A stretch of DNA of 64,000 bases. Origin: Epiperipatus broadwayi (Eukaryota; Onychophora; Udeonychophora; Euonychophora; Peripatidae). The notes under the pieces are model-generated. The model searched no databases, was not told where the DNA came from, and was given only the letters and a program-made list of their open reading frames with translations. The position numbers were made by a program, and so were the translations under genes. The stretch spans positions 62,001-126,000 of the forward strand of contig JAQFVV010000945.1 in assembly GCA_028023455.1 (NCBI GenBank), read 5' to 3'. Shown in pieces: positions 19,830 to 31,589 of this stretch (positions within the stretch are counted from its first letter, which is position 1; every line of letters begins with the position of its first letter).

Positions 19830-21770
19830 GTCCATAGAAATATGAAACACACTGTCATATTTTATGTTGTAACTCAGAATCCAAATACATAGAACTTACA
19901 ATTTTTGTGGTGAATAACTTAACATTGTCACTGTTTAAAACAAGCAATTAGCAAGAGATGTCGCTGCAGGCAGTTGGAGAGATAAGTAATACATCTTTTC
20001 ATTGACGTGCCACTTTGTCTATATGATATGATGCACAGTTTACAATTAGCAAGAAAGATGTCATGCACCTATGAGTATAGAGACTATGAGTATAGAGAAC
20101 AACAGTTCATTTTTATCTTATTAATATACCGAAGGGACTTGTGAAGCAAATACCACATTAGTCTGCTATTACTATGAAATGGGTTTAAATTTGGGCTAAA
20201 CATATTTTTTTAAAACAAGCTAGAGACTTTCAGTTTTTAGTTATCTGGCTTATTACTAACTAGTTGAATATCTAAGATTGATCAGTAAATGAGATTTGGA
20301 TATTCTTAGCTAGAGGGAGAAACAAGAATGAAAAACAACCAAAGCCTGACCACCTATAAGTTAGGAAACTTGGTAGATAATGCTTACTTATTCAGAAAGC
20401 CTCCATGTTTGAACTATTACAGAGCATTTCAATATTAAAAATGAACTTTTTATTAGACCTCAAATAAATTAATTTCCCCAAATACAATAACAAAACCAAC
20501 TGGGTTTGATATTCCTAATATTATACTTGGACAGATCAGCCACGATCGTAGTACTCATCTGCTTTATAAAGGGAATTTAACAGTCTCTTAATTATGTAGT
20601 TATGGTCAAACACAACCCACCAATCCGAGGCGTATAGTGGTATAATAAAATAATTAATGTAAGACTACTTTATATTAATAGTTATCGCTAGTGGTTTTGT
20701 CTTGCGGTAGCTTGTTAAACTTTGGAGCGTAAAGCCTCCGAATTGATCTCAGTTCTGGTATCTCCAGGGCTAGAAATTCTTATGAACTTCCCAGCAGTAA
20801 AACCATTGTATTATTTATTTCGTTTAATAATTAGTTATTTAAAAATATATAAACCATTCGCTAAACATATACAATTTTCGCTTGTGTCTGTGTAAATTGA
20901 CGCTTAATTTTAAACAATAGTTTCTACCAAAGGAACTTTGTAACTATAATTCTTTTGCGTACGACATATGTATAAAAAATGATTAAATCTTTATAAAAGA
21001 TGAATATAAAATAAAAATCTCAGACCAAGCCATGATTTTGCACTCATAAAAGAGGCTTTATTAAATTTACATGATTATTACTAATCCTTTTCTTAAAGAA
21101 ATTGAAATAAGCATTAAGAAAGACGTGGTTAGTGGGAGAGCTAATCTGATTAAAACACTCGCTATTAATTCAATAAAGAAGTGAATTGAATCACTAATTA
21201 CTGCGAAGATGAAGAGAAAGAGAGGAAAAAAACAGCTGGCGAGCAGAATATCTTTTGGAAAACTAAAAGATAGTTTGCGATATTTAAATAAATCATTACT
21301 TGAGAGTTAAATTAAGATTTTATTTTTGTTTTTCAAAACTAAGTAAAATGAAATTACACTGATTGAAGAAACTAATTTTATTCTTGTTATATATGTTGTT
21401 TATTTTCAATGAAATGCCGTTATTATCAGTTTTTTTCTATTGTTGTTATTTCCACTGTGCGTGGATTAGAGCAGTAATAAAGCGAGTTTCTAAAGGTCGT
21501 AGTTCATAGGTCGTAGCTACACATGTCATTTCCGGTATTCAAACTTTTCATATATTGTCAAACTATCAAACCATTTGCTATATATTACTGTTATTCTCAG
21601 AATATATATTTTCAGTACGAGTTAGTGTCACATGATGCACCTGTTTGTCGCATATATATATATTGGAAAGTTGCCTAACCCTACCACTTAAGAATATTTT
21701 TGATTTATTTATTAATTGGGATGTCTTTGAGTGATAATTAATGTTTGTATAATATGTCTATAGCGTAATT
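19830..21770. other. intronic spacer with one SINE-like stretch
   Basis: At 20685-20810, TAGTGGTTTTGTCTTGC (box A-like), CGAATTGATCTCAG (box B-like) and TTCTTATGAACTTCCCAGCA resemble part of 31.85-31.93 kb (CTTCTTATGGATTTCTCAGC). This may be a decayed tRNA-derived SINE family. The rest is unremarkable. Confidence 0.35.
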
Positions 21771-21774
21771 TTCA

Positions 21775-21990
21775 TTACACAGTTCTCACGCAAAGTAGAG
21801 AATGTTTTCTATCCATTTTAACATCTTGTGGAGGGATGTAATCATAAACATAAGATCAACGATATGTGGAAAAGATCTATGATCCTCAATTGTATAATGA
21901 AAATTATTCTACAGAAATTTAATTCACTATTAGATACTCTCTAGTCTAATGAGTGACAAAAAAAAATTATTGATAATTAACGTTTGTGTC
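21775..21990. repeat. rearranged Penelope pseudo-LTR relic
   Basis: The minus strand of 21835-21895 matches the post-hammerhead part of the pseudo-LTR (TTGAGGATCATAGATCTTTT, TTATGTTTATGATTAC). The plus strand of 21895-21990 matches its downstream part (CTCTAGTCTAATGAGTGAC). The two pieces are in opposite orientation, so the copy is rearranged. No ribozyme core remains. Confidence 0.4.
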
Positions 21991-22239
21991 TGTAGATAAA
22001 TGTCATGCGTTTCTTATCATCATATTTATTTTTTTTCTTTGAAAAAAAAAAACAAAAAACATACGTTTTAAACAATTTTTTAAAAATCTTCAACCAGTAC
22101 CATTTAGGAAACCTATCTCCTAAATCGTACTTAGGAGAATTGTTCACTTTTAAAGCATTTTTGTGAAAGACAAAAAAAGCTCAAGTTTTCACTTTATCCA
22201 CCGAGACACCTTTTAAACATTGGTGAATATCCTAAATTG

Positions 22240-22545
22240 TCTGCAACATTAATCAGATTTTCAATTGGATGGATGGTTGAAGAGTTGGAGTGGATTGAAG
22301 CCTGTCCATTAAAGTATGAAGATTAGCTATCCTAATATATATCTCAGCACTTATTGCATATATGTGTAGAGATGATAATCTGGACCAACTGATGATTGCT
22401 GGTTTAGCATGAAATATATATATTGGTGATTATTTATCTTTTTGGCATATATATGTTCAAGGATATCAGTGTTATGAGATAGAGTGAAGAGTGGTGGGTC
22501 ATGTGAAAGTCTGTGTTCATATGAATACCCTATATATTAATTGAA
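22240..22545 (+). repeat. family-1 ribozyme repeat, single unit
   Basis: In order: CAGATTTTCAATTGGATGGA, GTCCATTAAAGTATGAAGAT, the hammerhead at 22372-22436, ATATCAGTGTTATGAGATAG, and an end with GAAAGTCTGTGTTCA then CCCTATATA. The same order is found at 38.76-39.05 kb. It is the best-preserved single plus-strand unit along with that copy. Confidence 0.7.
22372..22436 (+). ncRNA. hammerhead ribozyme, family 1 copy E, intact core
   Basis: Helix I is ACCAA (22384-22388) with TTGGT (22423-22427). The core CTGATGA is at 22389-22395. Helix II is TGCT/AGCA with loop GGTTT. GAAA is at 22411-22414 and helix III is AUAUAUAU (self-complementary). GATAATC at 22374-22380 pairs with GATTATT at 22428-22434 beyond a small asymmetric bulge, a possible site for the loop contacts that speed natural hammerheads. 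Confidence 0.7.
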
Positions 22546-22879
22546 TTCATACATTTTATTGTGGTTTGCTTCTATTGCCTTTTCCATACTTTTTTTGAGT
22601 TCACTGACCATATTTTCTTTTTTCCATGTTATGAAAAAATGATTTTTGCAAGACGAATAATTTATATTTGATAAAATTTGAATTTGATTTCCTAAATCAT
22701 ACCAGGATTTTAAAAACCTTATTGTGGTACAATTTAAGAAACTTGGAAACTCTAAAAGCAATCAACATAATCTTAAAAAATATTTCAAAATATTCAAAAA
22801 GCATATGTAAACAGACAGTATATTGAAGCTACTGTTATGTATATTCCCTAATCAATCAATGAAGCACACGTATATTCCA

Positions 22880-23980
22880 CTAAACCAGATCCGGATAATC
22901 TTTTTTCTGCCGAGAGCCATTTGGATATTTATTATCATTAACAGGTCATACAAAATTATTGACTTAAAAATTAGGCTGCTATATTTCATCAAAAATTTAA
23001 TTAATTTGCCTCTAATCATTAGGGATTGGCAACATTTTCATTCAGCAAGCTAATTGCAATTTTTCCTTTTTAAATGGAGGCCATAGTTTTTTTTCTGAAT
23101 TAAAAATAAAGTAACGTCAATGACTGTACCACCTTTCCAATTTGCCTTGTAACTAACTATTCTTTGTGATGCATTTATATTCTTGATTTTTTTTTTTATG
23201 TTCTGGGTAAATTAATTTACAGAAGCTAGGCTATTCTTCAAAAAATGTTTTTAAATTGTCTGTTTTTTTTTTGAAATATGTAATTTGCTTTCCCTGAATT
23301 TTCTGACATGTTTGTAATTTTTATAAAACATGTCAGCCAGTTGATGAAGCTCCTTTTCAAGTTTTTTATTTAAATATTTCTTCTTCCACACCATTTTTGT
23401 TGTAATCAGAATGTTTTGATAAAAAGTGCCTCTTAATATTGTGTTCTTCAGTAACTAAATACTTTCCAGATATTAGGAACATCAATTCACTATTTCTTTG
23501 TATAAAAATATGTATTGGTCCATTCTTTTTGAAATGTACAATTTTTGTGCCATTTTTTCTTATTTTACTTGGTTTAGCCATTTTAATATAAAAAATGCAA
23601 AATAATAATAAAACAAAGTAAAATTTGAGATTTATTTCTGCTATTACATGTTCATCTGTAAAAATCTCTAAAAACAAACAAAATGCACACAGATTTGTAG
23701 ATAAAATCTGTAGTTAGATAGACCACTCAATATAATTTTTTGAAATGTAGTACCTCTCATGGAATCAATTAGAACTATTATAAAGATGTAATTGAGAAAA
23801 TTAATTTTATTTTACTTAACTCTTAATTCAATATTTGTGCTACACATGTTTAACTAGAAGTTTTATACAGGGACATTCTATATATGCTTTTGAAATGCAC
23901 AGGGCCAGACTGAGAGCTTTTGAGGGCTAGATTTGTCCCACAAAGTAAAGGTTCCCCATTCCTGCACTAAACTGTCCTTA
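22880..23980 (-). mobile_element. decayed hAT-like DNA transposon
   Basis: The right end (minus-strand 5' end) reads CAGGAATGGGGAACC near 23975, which matches the usual hAT terminal pattern. It is followed by TAGCCCTCAAAAGCTC-type sequence. The left end holds CCGAGAGCCATTTGGATATT and AACAGGTCATACAAAATTAT, the subterminal sequence of a widespread hAT group. A BED-finger transposase start lies inside. The left terminus and target duplication are not clear. Confidence 0.55.
23366..23578 (-). pseudogene. hAT transposase N-terminus with ruined BED zinc finger
   Basis: From the Met at about 23578 the minus strand reads MAKPSKIRKNGTKIVHFKKN, and ends with ..EEHNIKRHFLSKHSDYNKNG. BED-finger hAT transposases (ZBED/GTF2IRD2-like) start with a basic stretch, then an F.. 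Y/W FF motif, a CL.C pair and N..RH...KH. Here the RHF..KH half is kept but the cysteine pair is replaced (MFLISGKYL). The finger cannot bind zinc and the frame ends before the catalytic domain. The longer open frame to 23677 begins upstream of the natural start. Confidence 0.55.
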
Positions 23981-24334
23981 AAGTATCCATAATTCCTACT
24001 AATCAATTTCTGAAATACACATATGACCCACTAATTAAAGTCTGAATCACACATATATATCCCACAAATTAATTCTCGAACAAATCACATATTCATTAAT
24101 CAATCTTTAAATCTCACATATCACACTAATTCTTTAATCTATAAATTTTGTTATTTTGCAATTATTTCTTTTAATTTCTTCTGCAATGAGCTTTGCTTTT
24201 TGAAAAAATTCTCTATCCATTGTTATATTATAGATCTTTATTGTATTGTATTTTTAGCCATATATTCCAATTAAAACAATCAATCTTTAAAGTAAATCTG
24301 AGATAATGATATTGTAACAATCTTGGCCATGGAA

Positions 24335-24364
24335 CACACACACACACACATATATATATATATT
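24335..24364 (+). repeat. (AC)n(AT)n microsatellite
   Basis: About eight CA units are followed by six TA units. Confidence 0.85.
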
Positions 24365-24426
24365 GAAAAACAATGACATTTAAAATATATAGATATTGAA
24401 AAACAATGACATTTAAAATATATAGA
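24361..24426 (+). repeat. 33 bp tandem duplication
   Basis: TATTGAAAAACAATGACATT and the following TAAAATATATAGA occur twice, back to back (24361-24393, 24394-24426), identical by eye. Confidence 0.85.
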
Positions 24427-24534
24427 TATGGAACTGATGTCAGATCCATATAACCAGTAAACTAGTTGACTGATGTTTTTGAATTTCTGGCTGATAGCTT
24501 GAAAATGAAAAGGGAGATAAATGATGCACTTATG

Positions 24535-25115
24535 GTTTCTGAAAATCAGGTTTGAAGATCTAAAATTCCTTACTTGAACATATAATAAGGAACACAAGAC
24601 CATCATTTGTGATAATTTGTGTTTTAAACATGCAATTATTCAACGGACAGCTTAGTTAAAATGTATATTGTATTTTCAATAGATATGGTAAAAGAGTAGC
24701 ATGGATTAATATATGTGTATGTGATTTATATGGTTTTCTAAATATCAGGTTTACAGACTCCAAAATGTCTTATTTGAACGTGTAATAAGGAACACAATAG
24801 TATCATATACGATAATTTGTATTTTAAACGCTTGTGTGTTGGAGAGGGTGACATGATCATTTATGTGGTTTGGCAAGAAATCTACTTGACATCTTCAAAA
24901 TATCTTACTTGAACATGTAATAAGAATCACAAGTTAATTCAATAAGATAATTTGTATTTTTGTGCGTGTGTGTTGGGTGATATGATTTAATACATGTGCA
25001 CATGATTTATGTTGTTTGGTAGATATCAATTCGACGACTCCAAAATAGCTTACTTGAACATATAATAAGAATCATAAGTTCTATAAGATAATTTGTATTC
25101 TAAACAAGTGTGTGT
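24535..25115 (+). repeat. decayed tandem repeat, four units of about 135-185 bp
   Basis: CTTACTTGAACATATAATAA (near 24570, 24760, 24900, 25050), GAATCACAAG and GATAATTTGTATTTTAAAC recur in the same order, with GTGTGTTG after each. No open frame is kept across the units. Confidence 0.65.
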
Positions 25116-25119
25116 GTGC

Positions 25120-25830
25120 GCGCGTGTTAAGAGGGTAGTAAGCAATAAACATTTCTACTGCGGATGATGATCACCGGATATTTATTGCCAAATTACTTTT
25201 ATCTACTCCTCGTGGAACACTTAATTATCACGCATTATCAAAAATTATTCTCCACTTGTTATCTATAAATAATTAAGACTTAAACGCAAATGAATTACAA
25301 ATACTAGAATTAAATATTAATGAAATTTCTATTATATTTCTAAAACTGCTACCTTTAAACTGCAGTCAAATGATTTTTTATGGTATAATATGAATTTTTA
25401 AAAGGTGTGGTCTGGAGAGAAGATTTTGCTCACAAATGACTTATATAATAAAACTTCATTAAATTTAAAACTAAATGCAGCAATTTAAGATTAAAATATT
25501 TAAAATAGAGTGCAATAAACGGTATTTTTTGTTATGAATTAATAAACAGAATTGCAATATAAAATAAAAAATTACACGTATTAATGCATTTATCAATAAA
25601 ACAAAAAAAAAAAAAATCGCATAAAAAGATAATTCATCTTCCAAAATTTAAAATCTACATATTTTATATCCACTCATCTATTCATTCATCTTTTTATTTA
25701 GGTATATTTATTAATTTTTAGAAAGTTGTTACTTTTTTTGAAACGGAATTTTTTTAAAAAAGTTATTACGTTTTAAAATTATTTCATTTCAGAAAATGAT
25801 GCCAGTTATTTTATATCTTCATTTCTTTCA
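25120..25830. other. AT-rich intronic spacer
   Basis: Nothing is recognised beyond homopolymer runs. Confidence 0.4.
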
Positions 25831-26480
25831 CAATTCTGCCTGAGGGCTCCATCAATCCCACACCCCAGCACTCCCGACCCTGTAATCGCAAATGAGAGAA
25901 CTTACACATTCACCAAAGCCATCACTTCTTCATTCACAAACCCCATCACCAGAATAGACCCATCTTATAGGAAAATACAAATTTCCCATTTTAACATATA
26001 TACAAAATCGATTAACAAATAGCCAACCCAAATTCATCCATTCCAACAATTACAATTCCCCCATCCCTGAAACAACCCAGTGAAACAACTAGCATCATCA
26101 AAATTCCTGTAGTTAAGCCCCTCATCTTCACAATGCTGCAACCATATATTTGTTTTCCCATCCCAATATTTATTAGGACAATACATTGTGTATCTGCTGC
26201 TGCATGGGACAGGGGAGGCAAACAACAAAAATTGACCTATTCCAACTTCAATGAGTAAGTGACACTTTTCAATATCCTGAAAATCAACCAAATACCAGCA
26301 TTGAAATCAAATATCTGTCCAGTGGCAAATCGCCATTTAATAATGATTGTGCAAATCAAAACCAAATAACGTAACACAACCTCCACAACAATTATTGTCA
26401 CAGAACCCATTGTGAATGCCACATACCTCATGTAAACAGAGCTCACACTCACAGCTCAACAGCCATAAAGAAAGCACACT
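25831..26480. other. C/A-rich, G-poor domain of unknown nature
   Basis: The plus strand is rich in C and A and poor in G across about 640 bases (for example ACCCCAGCACTCCCGACCC, AACAACCCAGTGAAACAAC), unlike the A/T-rich flanks. Three overlapping minus-strand frames (26012-26221, 26034-26291, 26237-26452) are open. None matches a domain I know and no splice sites frame them well. It could be an old insertion, a non-coding transcript or a decayed gene. Confidence 0.3.
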
Positions 26481-26639
26481 GCAACAAGATGTCATCATTT
26501 AGGTAGATTTATTCATATATTTCCAGAAAGTGTGTTGAATGTTAGTTTTGTGTATATCTACGAAAGATAACATACATGGACAAAAGAAATAAACTCGTAA
26601 TAATGATAGCATGTGATTATATTTAATTTTTTAAAAAAA

Positions 26640-27560
26640 AATAGATATATTAGTCTTTAATTGACTTTAAACTGAGCTAGAAATGATGTGATAATCTTTA
26701 GCCTAATAAATGATTCATAATAATCATTAATGCACTTATCTAATGTGGATGTGCCAAAATTGTGGGTAGAATGAATTTGACACTTGTAAATCAAAATGTA
26801 GTAATTTGATATTGTAAAATATTAAAGATTTTAAGACTTCTCACTTGATAATTTAATATACAAAATTAACAAAGCGTATGACACACTTGAACGAGAAGCT
26901 ATAAAGATACACAGAAATCATTACACGCTAAGCGCTTTCGAGGTCTTTTGCCTCATATTCATAGCGGTACTGTGAGCTGCAGAACGAAGAAATATGACAA
27001 GAAAACAAAACAGTATGCAAAGCGTATGCAAATGAACTAGATAGTCCAACGTTTGGAGATGTCAAAGCAGGTATCTTGTCTATTGACGGAGTTATTATTG
27101 CCATTAATAAAATATGCTTCTCTGATTTTCCGCTTGATGTCATTTTTCTCAATACAGACTATTTTAGGGCTGGAGGGTTCATTTGCATACGCTTTACATA
27201 CTGTTTTGTTTTCTTGCCCTATTTCTTCGTTCTGCAGCTCACAGTACTGCTATGAATATGAGGCAAAAGGCCTCGAAAGTGCTTAGCGTGTAATAATTTC
27301 TGTGTATCTTTATAGCTTCTCGTTTAAGTGTGTCATACGCTTTGTTAATTTTGTATATTAATTTGATATTGGTAAATACTGAGTAAATGATAAAGTCATT
27401 TAAAAGATTGTAATCAGGGCTTACTGAAGAGGATGATTTAGCACAAAATGCATTTGGGAGATCATTTATCTTTTTTGGATGTGCTTATTCATATAGTTCA
27501 AGAATGGTTGATATAATAGTAGGGTAAAGTATATCTAAAAATGATAATATACATGGAAAA
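26640..27560. mobile_element. Penelope-like element remnant folded as a palindrome
   Basis: A pseudo-LTR part (26650-26860: TTTAGCCTAATAAATGATT, AATTTGACACTTGTAAATC) is followed by inverted arms at 26865-27040 and 27170-27355. Both arms have AAGCTATAAAGATACACAGA, CTAAGCGCTTTCGAGG and TTCTGCAGCTCACAGTAC-type sequence. Between the arms, the minus strand encodes a Penelope C-terminus: KIVCIEKNDIKRKIREAYF then NRQDTCFDISKRW. After the right arm a pseudo-LTR with a ruined hammerhead (27415-27465) follows. Both arms are the element's own 3' tail in opposite orientations. Confidence 0.6.
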
Positions 27561-27929
27561 AATATGGATCAATTTGGATTAATAATACCTTTGGTTATAT
27601 TTAATAAAAAAGATATTTTTTACAAAGCTCATACTTTTCATATGCACTTTTTACAATGCTTTACTTATTATGTGTCAATTTCAATTGAGGATCAAATTTT
27701 TTCAGATGTAAAAAAATGTATTACAAACACCTATTACATAAACATACAATAACTTTATTTAATACATATATATCTACATATAGTTATCATTAATTGTAAA
27801 TACTCCAAATGCATAATATATATCTTAAATTTAATCAACTATGTGAGAATAATAATATATATAAACAAAATAAAATATTATATATATAGTAGATAAAATT
27901 ACTGTATTTGTATTTTTGACTGTTACCTT

Positions 27930-28190
27930 TGGCAAGATGGCTCAGTTGGTTAAAGCATTACCTTAAAATTCAATAATCAAGAATCTAGGGACCCAGGTTC
28001 AAATCCCATTCTAGTACTGTCACTGGTCAGGCCAGCAACACCCAAAGAAGAGAGGAGAGCAATACTTCTAGAAAGGTTGTGTATATACTAACCTGTTTGA
28101 TGTGCTATTACTAACAGTTGAATGTATTTGGAATATTTAAATAAAGTTAAATTTTCTAAAGACATTCAATAAACATAATAGATGATGGAA
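27930..28190 (+). repeat. tRNA-Leu-like SINE
   Basis: The head at 27930-28016 reads GGCAAGATGGCTCAGTTGGT (box A), TACCTTAAAATTC (anticodon TAA position), a long variable arm, and GGTTCAAATCCCATT (box B). This matches a type II leucine tRNA outline. The tail has CACTGGTCAGGCCAGCAAC, TATACTAACCTGTTTGA and a terminal hairpin (TTGAATGTATTTGG / CTAAAGACATTCAA). The tail recurs without the head at 4.15 kb and on the minus strand at 31.19 kb. Confidence 0.7.
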
Positions 28191-28454
28191 ATAGTCCGAT
28201 ATAAAAATACAACTAGAACACCATCATCACAAACCTTCAGTAAAACAAAATTACTGTATGTTTATATAACAGATAATTGTAATACAATTTTTTATACATG
28301 AAGAAGACTGGTAGTCAGTCAAAACTGCTATATATTAAACAAAGTATAGTGAAAATGCATTGTGAGAAATGTGATTGTTTTGAAAAGATTTATTAGAAAC
28401 AATGTAATAACAGTAAAGAAGTTTTGGACGTCATGAAAAAAAAAGAATATGATG

Positions 28455-28625
28455 ATATTTAACCGAGTTTAGACTTTATATCTGGCTAAGAATAATATGA
28501 TAACTTTTAATCTGATAAATGATTAGTAATAATCATCAGTCTATTTATCTCTAATGGATAGAGTAAAAGATGTGAGCGTAGGAAGTTAAGTACTTGAAGA
28601 TCTACCCTATTGTTCAAACAGTATT
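28455..28625 (+). repeat. Penelope pseudo-LTR fragment
   Basis: TTTTAATCTGATAAATGATT, AGTAATAATCATCAG and GTAAAAGATGTGAGC match the 250-370 segment of the first pseudo-LTR. No ribozyme core is in this piece. Confidence 0.4.
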
Positions 28626-29010
28626 ATAATTTACACATACCCTTATGTAGTAAATGTCAACTTACCTCATCTAATAATTGAAACATATATCATTGTAATG
28701 TGGTTTTATAGGGATTAAAGCATGGTAGTTTACACAATTTTGTTTATTATCAGTAATCATAACTGAGTAAATCAATTCCAACAACAGCAAAAAAAAAGTT
28801 ACAAACAAAAAAAATAAAATGAGAAAACTGGATAGAGAATTACGGCGGCATGTAATTAAAAGATGGAAATGTGGTTTTGTGAGAACCATAATCATATTGC
28901 AAGTATTCTTAATCTTCTTTATGAAGTATTATAACCATATCGTTCTTATTGCATTGCCAAATCCATATAAGATTAATATCATCTATGTCCTTTATTACTT
29001 TTTACAATGC

Positions 29011-29378
29011 TTTTTTACAACCATATAATACTAAAAAGTACATGGGGATGATTTAGTATTATATGGTATACATTTTTTTACAACCCACTATTGACAGTTT
29101 CGATTGCCTCAGCAATCTTCTTCAGAACTCCTAAGTAATAAAGAACATAGATGATATTAATATCCTATTGAAAGTTGGGTACAGATAGCTGGGATTTTTT
29201 ACAACCATATAATACTAAAAAGTACATGGGGATGATTTAGTATTATATGGTATACATTTTTTTACAACCCACTATTGACAGTTTCGATTGCCTCAGCAAT
29301 CTTCTTCAGAACTCCTAAGTAATAAAGAACATAGATGATATTAATATCCTATTGAAAGTTGGGTACAGATAGGTGGGA
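29011..29378. repeat. 184 bp tandem duplication carrying family-3 motif
   Basis: Two copies (29011-29194 and 29195-29378) are nearly identical: TTTTTTACAACCATATAATA, GGTATACATTTTTTTACAAC, TCGATTGCCTCAGCAATC and GAACATAGATGATATTAA. On the minus strand each holds CTGAAGA, a GATTGC/GCAATC hairpin and GAAACTGTC. The near identity implies a recent duplication, or a dimer made by retrotransposition of a concatemer. Confidence 0.8.
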
Positions 29379-29389
29379 AATGGCATGAA

Positions 29390-31185
29390 CCCACATTGAT
29401 CAGGATCTTTTAATATAATTTAAAGTCTGGATCTAGAATAGAAATAACCTAATAACATTTAGACTAACAAATGCTCATTACTATATTGTTCCAAAAGTGG
29501 TGATTGTTAACAAACTGTATACAGGAAGTACGATGCTTAAAATTGGATTGTTGGCAGTGTATGACTAAAAATTGAACATCAACAAAAGTAAAAGAAGGGT
29601 ATTGTAATATGAACCTGCAGAAAAGTTGAGTTCAGCTGAAACGCATATGGCTTTATTCATTTGTGTAAAAGTAAGGGTTCCAACTAGTAGTCTAAATGAC
29701 TGAAGATGAGCTAGTGGAGCAATGAGAAAAGATAGGTTGCAGTGAAAACATGACCTTTGATGATTTAGCATTATGTCTTAAAAAGCAATAGAAAATATGT
29801 TTTATTTGATACTGCTATCTATTTAAAACTAGTCACAATAAATAAATGTTTATGGACATAGGTACGAATATACATTACTGAATAGTTCAAAATATGTGTA
29901 TGTAAAAGCAAATATAGTAAAGAAATATTTTATCATAATTAAACTTTGTAGAATTTCAAATAATTTACTACTGGAAACAGTTCATATTTTAAGATTCGTT
30001 TTATCTGATGGAAGGCTGATGTTATTTGATATGAAGCTGAAGTATATAATTGTTTACAGCCAACAAATAATGTTTTCTGGTGAATAAATAATTGAGACAC
30101 AATTCAAATAATATCACCAGTTATAAGAATTCATTGTTCATCACAGTTGGTGAGATTACCAAGGTGTAGTTGTTGCAAGTAACAGTCAATAAGGTAGAAG
30201 AGTGCTACAATTCATCCTGACAAGCCTAACATTTTTAGCCATGTTATCTTGCATTCTAAAAGGTCCAGTTGAAGCTAAATGCTTCAAACTTGAGAATGCT
30301 TGAGTAGATTCTGATAATAATGGGTAACATGCATGACTTTCAGACTAATTCCAGAGGGTGAATTATTGTTATGTTCATGATTCGATAACCCTTGCTTTTC
30401 CCTCAACTGGATCTCAATTTTATAACCGCCTTCCTTACTTTACCACGAACAATCACATTTTATTGAAACATAGTTAGGTGATTAGAACCATAGACTATTT
30501 GTTTACTTTATTATTGTTTCAATGTCCACTTTATTATACTCTGAATTTTATTCAGAAATCACTAGAGTTTGGACAAGTCCATTATTAATGACAAGCATAG
30601 GACAAATCCATAGCAGAAGTGAATTTGATTACTAACTTAAAAGATTACAAAAGCAGTCTGTATTATGGCCTATGATAAAATACGAATTCAATATTACACT
30701 TCTAAATTATACAAACAAAATAGAATATTAACTTTCACAGTCTCCACAAATGAAAAAATAATTTTAGAATGAGTTCTTAGAAAAGTGATAACTCATTTGT
30801 CGGTTCTATTTTGAAATTCACATTAATTTTCTTTTCGTTGTTTTAGTAATTTAGTTAATAATCTTCTGCTATATATCAATTTTTTTGGGTTACAATCTTG
30901 TTTAAGGACCATGTTTATTTATATATCATTAATATGACTTATCCAATTTGAAGGTCACTGACAGAGCTAGCCTGAAAAAAAAGAGCCCGGTGCAATGTTT
31001 TTGTGTTAAGATCCCTTTTATATATGACAAATACAGTCATTAAAATAATATTTGCAGATATAGGTATATTGCCTTACAATTAGTATAAATCAAGTCGATA
31101 ATGATTATTTTGATTAAACTTTTTTTATTTATTTTGAATCAGAATTTGCAAAAGACATAGATCTTCACTTTTAGCTGTATTTTTA
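29390..31185. other. intronic spacer
   Basis: A short pseudo-LTR-like piece lies at 29410-29520 (AACATTTAGACTAACAAATG). No gene or other element is recognised. The short open frames at 29565-29771 and 29896-30087 have no supporting feature. Confidence 0.35.
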
Positions 31186-31189
31186 TATT

Positions 31190-31345
31190 GGACTATTTCC
31201 ATCATCTAATATGTGTGTTGAATGTCTTTAGAAAAGTTTAATTTTTAGTTAAATATTCCAAATGCATTCAACTGTTAGTAATATGACAGCAAACAGGTTA
31301 GTATATGCACAATGTTTCGAGAGGTATTTCTCTGGATAATTTGAG
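31190..31345 (-). repeat. SINE tail (tRNA-Leu-like family), minus strand
   Basis: The reverse complement reads ATATACTAACCTGTTTGCTG, TTACTAACAGTTGAATGCAT, TTGGAATATTTAACTAAAAA and CTAAAGACATTCAACAC, matching 28085-28175. The head is missing. Confidence 0.6.
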
Positions 31346-31589
31346 ATGGCAAAAGATGTGTGAAATTGAAGATCAGGTCAATGAAAATAACAGAATGGGG
31401 AAATGGATGATTTTGTGACTGCTCTCAGGACAGAGCACAATTGATGACAAGCATCATCATCAATTAAGTAGTTCTTTTAGTAGCAATTCAAATTTGCATA
31501 TGTGTGTTTATTTGCATAAGGAAGTAATTTCTTTCTTCTTTATAATCCAAAATTGATTGCATTTTCAGTGAAGTTCACCCTAGCATACC

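Noticed and set aside
24228-24606. Two overlapping minus-strand frames of 73 and 108 codons
   Set aside because: They run through the (AC)n(AT)n microsatellite and the 33 bp duplication; repeats such as YLYILNVIVFQ are an artefact of the tandem copy.
25831-26480. Nuclear copy of mitochondrial DNA
   Set aside because: The strand bias is suggestive, but no frame reads as a mitochondrial protein and no rRNA or tRNA is seen.
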